Shown piece by piece: positions 36,101 to 44,548 of a stretch of 64,000 nucleotides of DNA. This DNA is from an uncultured Bacteroides sp. (GTDB lineage Bacteria; Bacteroidota; Bacteroidia; Bacteroidales; Bacteroidaceae), in contig CABUKU010000006.1 in NCBI GenBank assembly GCA_902492205.1, forward strand, positions 1-64,000, given 5' to 3'. A model generated the notes under the pieces. That model did no database searches, was not told the origin of the DNA, and saw only the letters and a list, made by a program, of their open reading frames with translations. How positions within the stretch are numbered: the stretch's first letter is position 1; each line of letters opens with the position of its first letter. Position numbers and translations under genes: made by a program.

Positions 36101-37551
36101 TAATCTTTCTTATTGCGGTCATACTTTATGATTTTACCTCCCTTAAAACCAACCCATAAATAACGATCCCTGTCCTCACAGATGGAACGTACCTCGTTAT
36201 CGAGCGTTTCATAATCATGGGGAAAAGGAGTACCTAAATCAAACTGATTATCCAGAAAAGTCACTTTCTCCAAATCTTTCGAGTGAGTACACATCCAAAG
36301 ATTTCCCTGACGGTCGGACAAGATAGAGTGCAGTTTATTCGAGAATTTCCAGTCGGAAGCTCCGGGTGCATTATAAAAAGGGCTCAGTTTCTTTTTTGTG
36401 CGGTCATAGTAAGAAAGTCCGCCTCCATATGGGTGTACCCATAAACGTCCTTTAATATCTTCCAGAATATGAAAAGCCGGTTGGGCACGGGAAGCCATGC
36501 TACTCTCCACCGGCACTATTTCATGTTTTAACTCTTTTGTCAAAGGATTAAAATGAAGTATGCCACCAATTTCATGCAGTTCAAACCATAGTTCATCATA
36601 TCTGTCTTTATATACGGAGCTGATTACGGCATCAGGAAAATCTTTATGAGTCTGTTTGTTATAAGAAACAAGCTCTTTATTTTTCAAATTATAAATGTAG
36701 AAACCTTCGGAACGGGTAGCGATAACCAGTTCATCTTCACCTACATACTCTATAGAAAGGATATTTCCCTTTACAGGGAACTCTTGCAGATGAAATCGTC
36801 CGTCCTTTTTTTGATATACCCACATACGCCCTTTATCGGAACCGAAGTAGATATTCTCTTTCCAATCGAGAAAGGAATAAAAAGACTGGATTAATCCCTG
36901 ATGAGTTTCCTGCGACTCCACAAAATATGAAACCGGAGCACTACCACCTTCACGTATCACACACAATCCGTTATTGGTAAGCATCCATTCATTTCCGGCT
37001 GCATCCAAACACACTTTATATACTTTCTTTGCGGGAAAAGGACCGGACTTAATCGAATAAATCTCCGTAGACAGTTCATGTGTCTTTTCATCCGTAATCA
37101 CCCGGATAGCACCTTCATTTTCAGTCAGCAGCCAAACACTTCCATTGGGCAAGATTTCAATAGTGGATATATTCACGGTAGCTTCCCAGCCCGAAGAAGG
37201 AACTTGCTCGAAAGTCTCGGTACGCGGATCGAAACGATGGGCATGATTATCATAAGTCATTACCCAGATATATCCGTATTTATCCTCTTTCATACAGTCC
37301 ACACGGTTGTTTGTCAAGCTAATCAGATTACCGGAACGTGCTTTATAGGTTTTGAACGTATAGCCATCGAACTTATTGATCCCGTCCCATGTAGCCAGCC
37401 ATATAACTCCTCTATGATCTTGCAACATTGTCATGACCGTATTCTGCGACAGACCGTTTTCGGATGAATATTCAGTAAAAAGACAAGACGGTTGGGAATA
37501 GCCTGTCAAAGACAAAAGACAGAAGAAGAATATAACGGTTAAATATTTCAT
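33121..37551 (-). CDS. Hybrid two-component system regulator (PUL 2)
   Basis: Single-protein sensor and activator spanning the inner membrane, expected to sense a pectin oligosaccharide in the periplasm and turn on PUL 2. The 1476-aa protein has a signal peptide (LTGYSQ), two seven-bladed propellers made of Reg_prop repeats (for example GVIWLATWDGINKFDGYTF) to about residue 770 and a Y_Y_Y domain near 800-860. A membrane segment follows at about 870-895. The HisKA domain has phospho-His955 in NISHELRTPL, and the HATPase carries NLLSNAFKYTP. The receiver domain has Asp1266 (IIISDVMMD), and an AraC-type helix-turn-helix lies in the last 100 residues. Promoter box at 37583-37590. Confidence 0.95.
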   Translation of the reverse strand: MKYLTVIFFFCLLSLTGYSQPSCLFTEYSSENGLSQNTVMTMLQDHRGVIWLATWDGINKFDGYTFKTYKARSGNLISLTNNRVDCMKEDKYGYIWVMTYDNHAHRFDPRTETFEQVPSSGWEATVNISTIEILPNGSVWLLTENEGAIRVITDEKTHELSTEIYSIKSGPFPAKKVYKVCLDAAGNEWMLTNNGLCVIREGGSAPVSYFVESQETHQGLIQSFYSFLDWKENIYFGSDKGRMWVYQKKDGRFHLQEFPVKGNILSIEYVGEDELVIATRSEGFYIYNLKNKELVSYNKQTHKDFPDAVISSVYKDRYDELWFELHEIGGILHFNPLTKELKHEIVPVESSMASRAQPAFHILEDIKGRLWVHPYGGGLSYYDRTKKKLSPFYNAPGASDWKFSNKLHSILSDRQGNLWMCTHSKDLEKVTFLDNQFDLGTPFPHDYETLDNEVRSICEDRDRYLWVGFKGGKIIKYDRNKKDYGYLTEAGTFSHSGKPLYGVPYSIIQAKDGAMWIATKGEGIVRVERNGDNSYKLMRFKYDADDIYSLSNDNVYWLCQDAKGRIWVATFGGGINYVEKDKNGKYIFINHRNNLKGYPIDQCYRARNVVCDYQGNIWVGTTTGVVCFKEDFVNPEEVVFQHYSRDSEDANSLNNNDIYSVLPTRDKDVYFATFGGGLNKFISPGKSGKGEFKAYTVENGMPSDVLMSLQEDNTGNLWMSTENGLCKFIPSQERFENYDDEGFEQKVRFNEAASAKLSDNKLAFGANSGLLVFTPDSIKKSTYVPDIIFSKLLLSNIEVIPGDGSLIKAGLDYLDKLVLSHKENIFTIQYASLDMRNSENIRYAYILEGFEKEWTYVDKQRSATYTNLPKGDYVFRVKSTNSDGVWVDNVRSLPITVLPSFWETPWAYLLYVLFIVIIILVAVYILFTIYRLKHEVSVEQQISDIKLRFFTNISHELRTPLTLISGPVEYILKNSKLPDDAREQLKLVERNTDRMLRLVNQILDFRKIQNKKMKMRVQEIEVISFIRRIMDSFETLAAEHKIAFVLKNENGEINLWADADKLEKIIFNLLSNAFKYTPHGKKITVFVEERGENILIGVRDQGIGIAEDKRNSIFVRFENLMDKNLFNQPTSGIGLSLVKELVEMHGGTITVDSKLGEGSCFTVSLLKGKVHYDESVEFILADSSAVQSVEKVVPDEVADLDMKEEQQEWNEEDNSKELMLLVEDNTELRFFLKSLFVSSYRIVEAADGEEGLEKALKYIPDIIISDVMMDRKDGIELTKDLRSNVTTSHIPIILLTAKSNIESKLEGLELGADDYITKPFSATYLTARIQNLLAQRKKLQEIYCANLMVPKSEDLPQEPEMSSHDRKFMDKLLELMEKNMDNGELIVDDLVRELAVSRSVFFKKLKVLTGLAPIEFIREMRIKRAAGLIETGEYNMTQVAYMVGINDPRYFSKCFKQKYGMTPTEYKEKVHPVKGA

Positions 37552-37582
37552 AGTCTTAGATTCACGTGAGTTTATTCTGTTT

Positions 37583-37590
37583 CAAAAATA
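37583..37590 (-). promoter_or_regulatory. -7 box of the hybrid regulator gene
   Basis: The minus strand reads TATTTTTG, an exact match about 32 bp before the ATG at 37551. No PUL 2-type half-sites are seen upstream, consistent with constitutive low expression of the sensor. Confidence 0.45.
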
Positions 37591-37649
37591 CACTTTTTGA
37601 AGGAAGAAACAAAATCTTCTTTTACTACTTTTATCATTATATAGAGAAC

Positions 37650-37679
37650 GCCCTGCCGTTTCATTAAAAACAACAGGGC
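37650..37679. terminator. Possible stem-loop after the CE12-CE8 gene
   Basis: GCCCTG and CAGGGC pair around an 18-base loop that itself has GTTT/AAAC complementarity. No proper T-run follows, so terminator activity is uncertain. Confidence 0.35.
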
Positions 37680-37713
37680 ATTTCCCCCAAAAAGAAGTAT
37701 ATATTCTCTCTAC

Positions 37714-39435
37714 TTAATATTTAAAGAATTTGGAACAACCATCCTCCGAAGGTTTCCACCCATCTTCTCCTGCCAATACTCTCTCTATATCATACTTCTT
37801 CAAATCCTTCAATTGATGGGAAAATTTAGCTCGCGCCTGTGGATTAGCTCCTTCGCCCGTACTTTCATATTCAGCAAAGAATGCAGTTTTTTCATTCTCC
37901 TTATTTCTCCAGTTATCCCATCCTGCAGGAACAATATGCTTGCCCAGTTCGCAACGGATAAAAACCGCTTGTGCATAAGGACGCCACGGACGACCAAGAA
38001 ACACATTATTTACTCCTTCATCGGCAGTCATCTTGCAATCATAGAAAACATATCCGCAACTTTTACCCTTATCGGTGGCAGGTGCCGTTAAATATCCTTC
38101 CGCTTTGCTATGGATAACACAACGGTTGAATACAGCCGTTGACCAACCAAAAATAAAATCGACCGTTCCTTCGATATAACAATCTTCATAATATTGACGG
38201 CTCAGTTTACCGTATGTATATAAAGTGTCTTGATTACCCAAGAAACGGCAATTTTTAAACATAGAACGATCACCGCTTACAAAAGCGGCTACCGCCTGCC
38301 CTACTCTTCCTGCAGTATTTTCAAAAGTAATGTTCTCAGCATAGAAATCATGCCCGTAAATATAACAGGTTGCAGATCCGGATGTGGACATGTTTTCACC
38401 AAACACATTCTTTTTTGAAGCATAATCATCGTTAGAAACCACCGCTCCGGTCTGTCCTATCAGTGACACTTGTATTTTAGACTCCGGTACAATGAGCTTT
38501 TCTTTATATACTCCGGGACGAACAAGGATAGTAGTCCGCCCCTCTTTACGAAAATCCGGAACAGCATTAATAGCTTCCTGAATTGTAAAAAAGTCGCCAC
38601 TGCCATCTTTTGCCACCACATAATCATAATGACGAACATATTTCGACAATTCGGGTATCTGCTTACCAATAGTATCCACAGTCAGGGAAGCAATAACTCT
38701 CGCCCCATGCACATTCAGATGCGTATTGTCTTCCCGTCCCTTCGGATAGGCTGCCACTGTATTTGCCGGAACCCACATAAAGAGTTTTTTAGATGCTTCC
38801 GCTCCCATTCCCTGAACCAAATCATGAGTAATTTTATTCATATCTATGAATATCACCCCCATTTCCTGTGCAACATTACGTGGAGAATCAAGATACTTGC
38901 CATGAGTGTCTATTAAAACATCCCCTTCTGCCTGTTTTACTTGTGCAGACTGGTCACGATGCACATCGTCCTCGGCAACTGCATCTTTGTTCTCCCGAAA
39001 ATTACGGCGAACAATGGAATTGAATAAAACAGGTATTCCCCCTTTATCACGGGTTTCTTTTACGAAGCGCCGCAAATTAGCGTCAAAAGTTGTTCCTGCA
39101 TCTGTATGCCTGCTCTCATCCGCTTTTTCATCATTGTGTCCGAACTGAATAAAAACATAATCTCCCGGTTTTATCCTATCGACTACTGTTTTCCATAAAC
39201 CTTCATTAATAAAACTCTTTGAACTGCGACCATTACGGGCATGATTCTCAATCCTTACATCCTCCGTAAAGAACCCCGGAAGTACATGTCCCCAACCACG
39301 TTCGGGATTACCCCCGGTCAAAACTTTATCAGCCATAGTGGAATCTCCGATCATAAAGACCGTAATAACACGCTCTGACTTGAAAGCAGATAACAAAAGG
39401 AGTATAAATAGCGATAGTAATAACTTTGTTTTCAT
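37714..39435 (-). CDS. Bimodular CE12-CE8 pectin acetyl- and methylesterase
   Basis: 573-aa secreted fusion. The N-terminal SGNH domain (CE12, rhamnogalacturonan acetylesterase type) carries FMIGDSTMADK (Ser nucleophile), GRSSKSF, FIQFGHNDEK and a late DNTHLNVHGA His. The C-terminal part, from about residue 270 (DGSGDFFTIQEAINAVPDF), is a CE8 pectin methylesterase beta-helix. Its motifs are GQAVAAFVSGD, FLGNQDTLY, GTVDFIFG (catalytic Asp pair) and LGRPWRPYA. The fusion removes acetyl and methyl groups from pectin in one polypeptide. It lies 13 bp after the PL1 gene. The ATG at 39435 is preferred over one three codons upstream. Confidence 0.92.
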   Translation of the reverse strand: MKTKLLLSLFILLLLSAFKSERVITVFMIGDSTMADKVLTGGNPERGWGHVLPGFFTEDVRIENHARNGRSSKSFINEGLWKTVVDRIKPGDYVFIQFGHNDEKADESRHTDAGTTFDANLRRFVKETRDKGGIPVLFNSIVRRNFRENKDAVAEDDVHRDQSAQVKQAEGDVLIDTHGKYLDSPRNVAQEMGVIFIDMNKITHDLVQGMGAEASKKLFMWVPANTVAAYPKGREDNTHLNVHGARVIASLTVDTIGKQIPELSKYVRHYDYVVAKDGSGDFFTIQEAINAVPDFRKEGRTTILVRPGVYKEKLIVPESKIQVSLIGQTGAVVSNDDYASKKNVFGENMSTSGSATCYIYGHDFYAENITFENTAGRVGQAVAAFVSGDRSMFKNCRFLGNQDTLYTYGKLSRQYYEDCYIEGTVDFIFGWSTAVFNRCVIHSKAEGYLTAPATDKGKSCGYVFYDCKMTADEGVNNVFLGRPWRPYAQAVFIRCELGKHIVPAGWDNWRNKENEKTAFFAEYESTGEGANPQARAKFSHQLKDLKKYDIERVLAGEDGWKPSEDGCSKFFKY

Positions 39436-39448
39436 CGTATCCACTATT

Positions 39449-41002
39449 TTATTTCAATTGTGATTCAGGGAAAGTATCTGAAATCAAACTATTCAAATAC
39501 ACCTCCAGATTTGTATAATCCGGACTTAAATTATACTTAATTCCATCATTAGCATCATTTGGATTCAAGCCATTCTCTTTCTCCCAACTATCAGGCATTC
39601 CATCTTTATCCGAATCCACAAGAATTGTACCTTGTTTATATTCCGGCCAACCCTGAACATCTTTTTGCGTATCAATTAATCCGTTAGTACTTCCATTAGA
39701 ACCTTGATAAGTATATGTACCGTTTTGAGTTTCTTCCACAATGCGTTTATCAACAGCATCACGCATATGTGAAGCTCCGGCATATTTCAAAACAGACTGA
39801 TAAGCTTCTTTTGCAGTCTCCGTAAAGCCCGTTTCTGCAATAGAAAATTCTGCAGAACTCAAAGCATTCTCCCCTACACCATCTTTCCTATGAAAACCTT
39901 TTTTATTTGAAAGATTAACTTCTTCCAATAAATTCTTTTGTTTATCGGATAGTTTGGAACAAGTAGCATCAAAATAGTTTCCGTTTACATAAAATTTCCC
40001 ATATATTCCTTTTACATTCTTATTTGTACCATCATCTGCATATGCCGTAAAAATACGGTTATACGTAGATTTTGTTACAGTATAAGGTCCGGGTTTATAA
40101 TAGCAATTAACGATATTATAAACTCCTCCCTCCCCTGCATAAGCTCCTTCACTACCATAGTTATAAATTACATTATTGCGCAAATCGACTTTCTCAATAT
40201 CAGGTTTACCTGTGTAGCGGCTTCCACATAATCGAGGAGTACGGTTGCTGTGATGTGCCAGTAAATTGTGATGGAAAGTAGCCGGTTCACCTCCCCAGAT
40301 CCCCCCATAGCCATGTGAACCTTTTTCATGCACAGAATGTGTAAGGCTTTCACTCAAAATACACCATTGCATAGTAAAATTTGCATTATCATAAAAACTT
40401 CCACATTCATCGGTACACCAGCTCAATGAACAATGATCGATAATAATATTACGATTCATTTCTGTATTCTTGCTCAGGTTAGTATGTCCCCCCATGGCGT
40501 CATCTTCTGTTTTATGCTCATCCCCCATGCGAGAACGGATATATCGAACAATTACATTATCTGCAGCCACATAAAAAGTATAATTTTTCAAGCATATTCC
40601 ATCACCCGGTGCAGTTTGTCCTGCAATAGTAACATCTCCGTTTTCAACTTTCAATGCCGATTGCAATTCAATAATACCACTCACAGCAAACACAATGGTA
40701 CGAGTTCCTTTCTGCTTAACTGCCCAGCGCAAAGTTCCTTCCGATCCATCGTCTGCAAGCGAAGTTACTGCATAAACCGCTCCACCTGCTCCACCGGTAG
40801 TATAACGTCCTGCACCGTGAGCACCGGGAAAAGCAGGAATTGTAGAACGGTCAGGAGCAGGATATGTTGTAAGAGTAGGTTCGGTGGGTTGGGTAACAGG
40901 AGGTAACACCGGTTCTTCTCCTGAAACATTACTTCCACCACAAGCAAAAGCAAATACAACTAATAATATCGGTAAACGCATCATAATATATTTTAGATTC
41001 AT
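39449..41002 (-). CDS. PL1-family pectate lyase lipoprotein
   Basis: Cleaves de-esterified homogalacturonan by beta-elimination. The 517-aa lipoprotein (lipobox FAFAC) opens with AFPGAHGAGRYTTGGAGG, then the beta-helix. Typical PL1 segments are NVIVRYIRSRMGDEHKTEDDAMGG and IIIDHCSLSWCTDECGSFYDNANFT; the catalytic Arg region is in HSNRTPRLCGSRYTG. Near the C-terminus DSDKDGMPDSWEKENGLNPNDAND is a calcium-binding thrombospondin-3-like repeat often found in such enzymes. A stem-loop at 41023-41054 separates it from the upstream lipoprotein gene. Confidence 0.9.
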   Translation of the reverse strand: MNLKYIMMRLPILLVVFAFACGGSNVSGEEPVLPPVTQPTEPTLTTYPAPDRSTIPAFPGAHGAGRYTTGGAGGAVYAVTSLADDGSEGTLRWAVKQKGTRTIVFAVSGIIELQSALKVENGDVTIAGQTAPGDGICLKNYTFYVAADNVIVRYIRSRMGDEHKTEDDAMGGHTNLSKNTEMNRNIIIDHCSLSWCTDECGSFYDNANFTMQWCILSESLTHSVHEKGSHGYGGIWGGEPATFHHNLLAHHSNRTPRLCGSRYTGKPDIEKVDLRNNVIYNYGSEGAYAGEGGVYNIVNCYYKPGPYTVTKSTYNRIFTAYADDGTNKNVKGIYGKFYVNGNYFDATCSKLSDKQKNLLEEVNLSNKKGFHRKDGVGENALSSAEFSIAETGFTETAKEAYQSVLKYAGASHMRDAVDKRIVEETQNGTYTYQGSNGSTNGLIDTQKDVQGWPEYKQGTILVDSDKDGMPDSWEKENGLNPNDANDGIKYNLSPDYTNLEVYLNSLISDTFPESQLK

Positions 41003-41022
41003 AAATTCTTTATGTAAAACAA

Positions 41023-41054
41023 TTAGGGCTGTCTCTTTCCAAGAACAGCCCTAA
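41023..41054 (-). terminator. Stem-loop between the DUF5123-like and PL1 genes
   Basis: TTAGGGCTGT pairs with ACAGCCCTAA (10-bp stem, 12-base loop); the minus strand continues with TTGTTTT. No promoter box is seen between it and the PL1 start, so it may be a partial terminator that lowers enzyme expression relative to SusC/D. Confidence 0.65.
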
Positions 41055-41071
41055 GATAGATTATTTATTTG

Positions 41072-42658
41072 TTATTCGTACCATTTCTTTGCACCTACTT
41101 TAGCTGCCTTTAAATCATCATCTACAATAGTAAAGTCATGTTGTGCAACATCTTTATATGGATTAGAATTAAGAACATTACCAGATGCATCATAAGCCTT
41201 TTTAGAGCTATCCAATAACGAAGATGCATTAAAATAATAATTATCACTAAATATTAAATTATCAGTTTTAGCATCTCCACTAAAAACTACATCTGTTGTT
41301 TCCGTTGAATATACGAATATATTCTTTTTAACATTACAAGTAAAATATTTATCTTCGGCTTTATTCGAACGAATATAAAACACTCCTTTATCTGTAACTT
41401 TTATATCATAGAATGTATTATTTTCTATATTATAAGTAGTTACACGATTAGCCGAATAATCAAATCTCATAAAGTCCTTTCCTGCAATATTGTCAAATGT
41501 ATTATCTTTCACATTCACAGTCGAGAAATTAAATTTCTTACCTTGGAAGTCGATAAATCTGTCTTTTAAAGTCAAATCAGAAAATGTACATTCAGTGATT
41601 GCCAATGTGCCCAATTGAGTTTCAGTTGCACTACTATTTTCGGTCATAACTTTTGAATACTTACCGGTAAATACACAATTTTGAATTGTCATATCCGAAT
41701 TAGCTTTCGCAGACTTATATTCCATAAAGGCTTTTGCATCTGAAGCATTAAATGTAATATTTGATAAAACAACATTTCCTGCACCTTCTATACTAAATGA
41801 AAAATCAGCTATAACAGGTTTATTTGAAAGGGCAGTAATCACCACTTCTTTATCTAACGCAATACTTGTAGAAGGAAAAGCATTCATTGTACCATCTTCT
41901 GATGGAAGCAAACAGATTTTAGCACCATCTTCAGCGGCATCAAAAACAGCTTTAATTGCATCTGCCGTAAGATCTGCCGAAGCATAAATAGGAGTTGCAC
42001 CATCCAAATCAACAAGAGTAGTAAAAGTCGTAATACCACGTGTTTTAGTACCTTTGGTCATTACTGCTTTGTAGTCTGTTTCGGGAGTTAACCCAGCAAC
42101 AGTTGCAGCACCTGCTGTTATATCTGCTTCTTTTATAGTATAAGTTACAGTTGCTGCTTCTGGATTTGAAACAGGAGTCACAGTTATGACATCTGCACTC
42201 TCACCAGCCGGCCACTTCAAAGTCACTTGTTTTGCCTGTAAATCATTCTCCGGATCAATTGCTTTAAAGATATTTTCAGCATCTGTTGTGAAAATACTAA
42301 CAACCCATTTAGAATCTTCTACTCCTGTGCCTACTGCTTTTATACGTGCAGTATAAGTCGTTTCCCCTTCTAAGGAAGTAATTACATAAGGAATATCTGC
42401 ATTAGTAATACCTTCCTTGGTTACTACAACATTTTCGCCATTCAAAATCTCAATAACATAAGAACTCGCCCTTGCCACTACGTTCCATTGTAAGCGAACT
42501 CCTGTTTTATCAACAATACGTACATCCATACCCGTTGGAGAAAACGCACGAGTTGTGTTTAGCTCCGTAATCTCAGAGTCTACATCACCACATCCTACGG
42601 TAAGCGCAGTCAATGACAACCCCATCCCCATTATTAAATATCTGAATATATTTTTCAT
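41072..42658 (-). CDS. DUF4957/DUF5123-type surface lipoprotein with fibronectin-like domain
   Basis: 528-aa lipoprotein (lipobox LTVGC). Residues about 40-130 resemble a fibronectin type III domain (VRLQWNVVARASSYVIEILNG ... TTYTARIKAVGTG). The later part is a beta-helix-like repeat region (VVLSNITFNASDAKAFMEY, TIQNCVFTGKY, NIENNTFYDIKV) ending in VAQHDFTIVDDDLKAAKVG. This matches the DUF4957 and DUF5123 families that occupy the SusE/F position in pectin PULs. Probable surface glycan binder; it lies 25 bp after susD. Confidence 0.75.
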   Translation of the reverse strand: MKNIFRYLIMGMGLSLTALTVGCGDVDSEITELNTTRAFSPTGMDVRIVDKTGVRLQWNVVARASSYVIEILNGENVVVTKEGITNADIPYVITSLEGETTYTARIKAVGTGVEDSKWVVSIFTTDAENIFKAIDPENDLQAKQVTLKWPAGESADVITVTPVSNPEAATVTYTIKEADITAGAATVAGLTPETDYKAVMTKGTKTRGITTFTTLVDLDGATPIYASADLTADAIKAVFDAAEDGAKICLLPSEDGTMNAFPSTSIALDKEVVITALSNKPVIADFSFSIEGAGNVVLSNITFNASDAKAFMEYKSAKANSDMTIQNCVFTGKYSKVMTENSSATETQLGTLAITECTFSDLTLKDRFIDFQGKKFNFSTVNVKDNTFDNIAGKDFMRFDYSANRVTTYNIENNTFYDIKVTDKGVFYIRSNKAEDKYFTCNVKKNIFVYSTETTDVVFSGDAKTDNLIFSDNYYFNASSLLDSSKKAYDASGNVLNSNPYKDVAQHDFTIVDDDLKAAKVGAKKWYE

Positions 42659-42683
42659 ATCTATGTGAGTATTAGTCTGTTTA

Positions 42684-44528
42684 TTACTTATTTAAGAATT
42701 TATTATCTAAAGAGTTGTTACTACCGCTAATAAATGTAGACCAGATAGGCCAATACATATTCTTATCGGGATCTGCAACATACAACCCATCAATTTTAGC
42801 TTGTTTAATGCCCCCTCTGTACTTTACATTTTCTAAGACTTGACTACTATTTTTTTTCTGAACCGGAGCAAAACCATCAGGAATATTACCAGCTTCAAGC
42901 TGAGCTACTTCATCGGCTTCCAAGCCATAATAAATAATATTCTCGCCATCCATCTTATAATACATAAATTGAGGCATTCTTCCTGCATAGCGTCCTGTAT
43001 TATTGGATAATTCAGCTAATTTAATCTTTGCTTCCGCCAACTTAGCAGAAAGTAAATTCCAACGAATCAAGTTTTCTTTTCTGATTGCTTCTCCACAGAA
43101 TTCCCAAGCATTTTCATCAACCAATGCATTAAACATTTGTGTTTTTGAAGTAATGGCACTTAAGTAATCTTCTACCATTTCCTGTCTGTCTGCAGGTGCA
43201 AAAGCACGGTTACGAACTGTTCTCAAATAACTTTTGGCAGCATCCAAAGTACCAATTTCATTTTCGCACTCTGCTGCTATCAGATATATTTCGGCAGAAC
43301 GCATATATAAACGGTTCACGCCATCATCATTGGTTGAAGTAACGCGTCTTTTCATCCATTCATAACGATATTTTCCAAACCACCACTTATTAACATCTTC
43401 TGTCGGAACCTGTATAGCAGAAGATTCACTTGCCGGTTCACCCCATTGATAATGAACTGTAGTTACATCTCGACGCGTATCACGTGGATCATAATCATAA
43501 AACACTGTTGGAAGCGGACAACCATACTGACCACCTTTAGCTTGTCCTGTATATTTATCTTTACCCGCATGAGGAATACCATTATCAAAAACAACTCGAC
43601 CACGACCATCAGCATAAGGTATTTCCCATAGATTTTCTCCTCCGGCAGCTACATTATCCTGCAAATTATTTTTAAATGGTGTTTCAAATTTATCTTCTAA
43701 ATCAGCCATATGATTAGTAATAACTTCCTTGCATGCTTTTAAAGCCTCATCATACATCAATTCAACTGTCAATTCCGGATCTGTACTCCGGCGAACCGTT
43801 CCGTCTTGACGTAAACTATAGCCGGAAGCCATCATGCACAAACGAGCTTTCAAACCTAATACAAAAGCTTTATTCACATGTTCAATACTATTTGTATACA
43901 CATTACTATTAGGCCAACCACATAAATTTGAAGCTTCCCTTAAATCTGCAATTAATTGTTTATACATTTCATCCCTATCCATTCTCGGGATATACATTGT
44001 TTCTGTAGAAACAGGCTCAAAACGTCCGGGAACATCTCCCCATGCTCTCATTAAATCCGCATATACGATAGCACGAATAGTCAAAGCTTCTCCTAAGATA
44101 TGCCCCATCAAATTACCCGGCTGCGGATTTCCATAAGTACGTATACCATCTATCGCCTGATTAGCACGCTCAATACCTTCATACAATTTGCCGTAGGCGT
44201 TATCACTTTTATCCATTTCAGAATTGTTGGCACCTGTATTATAATTTCCCAACATGCCTTTAGCTCCTGCTACATCCTCAACTGCCGTATTCCATTCTAT
44301 ATCTGTATTATAGCCATAATATTTTGTATAACGTCCACGATAAGAATTCGTTTCAGCGAAAGATTGATGAATACCCATTACCGCATTCATTGCCAAATCA
44401 GGATTAGAAAAGATGGTTTGTTTATCCATCGTTGATTTAGCCGGTGCATCCAAATAGTCCTCACATGAAGTAGTGAGAAGTAAACCTACAACAGCTAATG
44501 ACACTACTATATTATTTTTTCTCTTCAT
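42684..44528 (-). CDS. SusD-like surface glycan-binding lipoprotein (PUL 2)
   Basis: 614-aa lipoprotein (lipobox LLTTSC) pairing with the SusC-like transporter 20 bp upstream. The N-terminal SusD-like domain includes GEALTIRAIVYADLMRAWGDVPGRFEPV; the RagB/SusD C-terminal part includes RLYMRSAEIYLIAAECENEIG and VDENAWEFCGEAIRKENLIRW. It is longer than the PUL 1 SusD. Likely ligand: pectin oligosaccharides, inferred from neighbours. Confidence 0.95.
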   Translation of the reverse strand: MKRKNNIVVSLAVVGLLLTTSCEDYLDAPAKSTMDKQTIFSNPDLAMNAVMGIHQSFAETNSYRGRYTKYYGYNTDIEWNTAVEDVAGAKGMLGNYNTGANNSEMDKSDNAYGKLYEGIERANQAIDGIRTYGNPQPGNLMGHILGEALTIRAIVYADLMRAWGDVPGRFEPVSTETMYIPRMDRDEMYKQLIADLREASNLCGWPNSNVYTNSIEHVNKAFVLGLKARLCMMASGYSLRQDGTVRRSTDPELTVELMYDEALKACKEVITNHMADLEDKFETPFKNNLQDNVAAGGENLWEIPYADGRGRVVFDNGIPHAGKDKYTGQAKGGQYGCPLPTVFYDYDPRDTRRDVTTVHYQWGEPASESSAIQVPTEDVNKWWFGKYRYEWMKRRVTSTNDDGVNRLYMRSAEIYLIAAECENEIGTLDAAKSYLRTVRNRAFAPADRQEMVEDYLSAITSKTQMFNALVDENAWEFCGEAIRKENLIRWNLLSAKLAEAKIKLAELSNNTGRYAGRMPQFMYYKMDGENIIYYGLEADEVAQLEAGNIPDGFAPVQKKNSSQVLENVKYRGGIKQAKIDGLYVADPDKNMYWPIWSTFISGSNNSLDNKFLNK

Positions 44529-44548
44529 TTTTTTCTCTTTTAAAGTTC

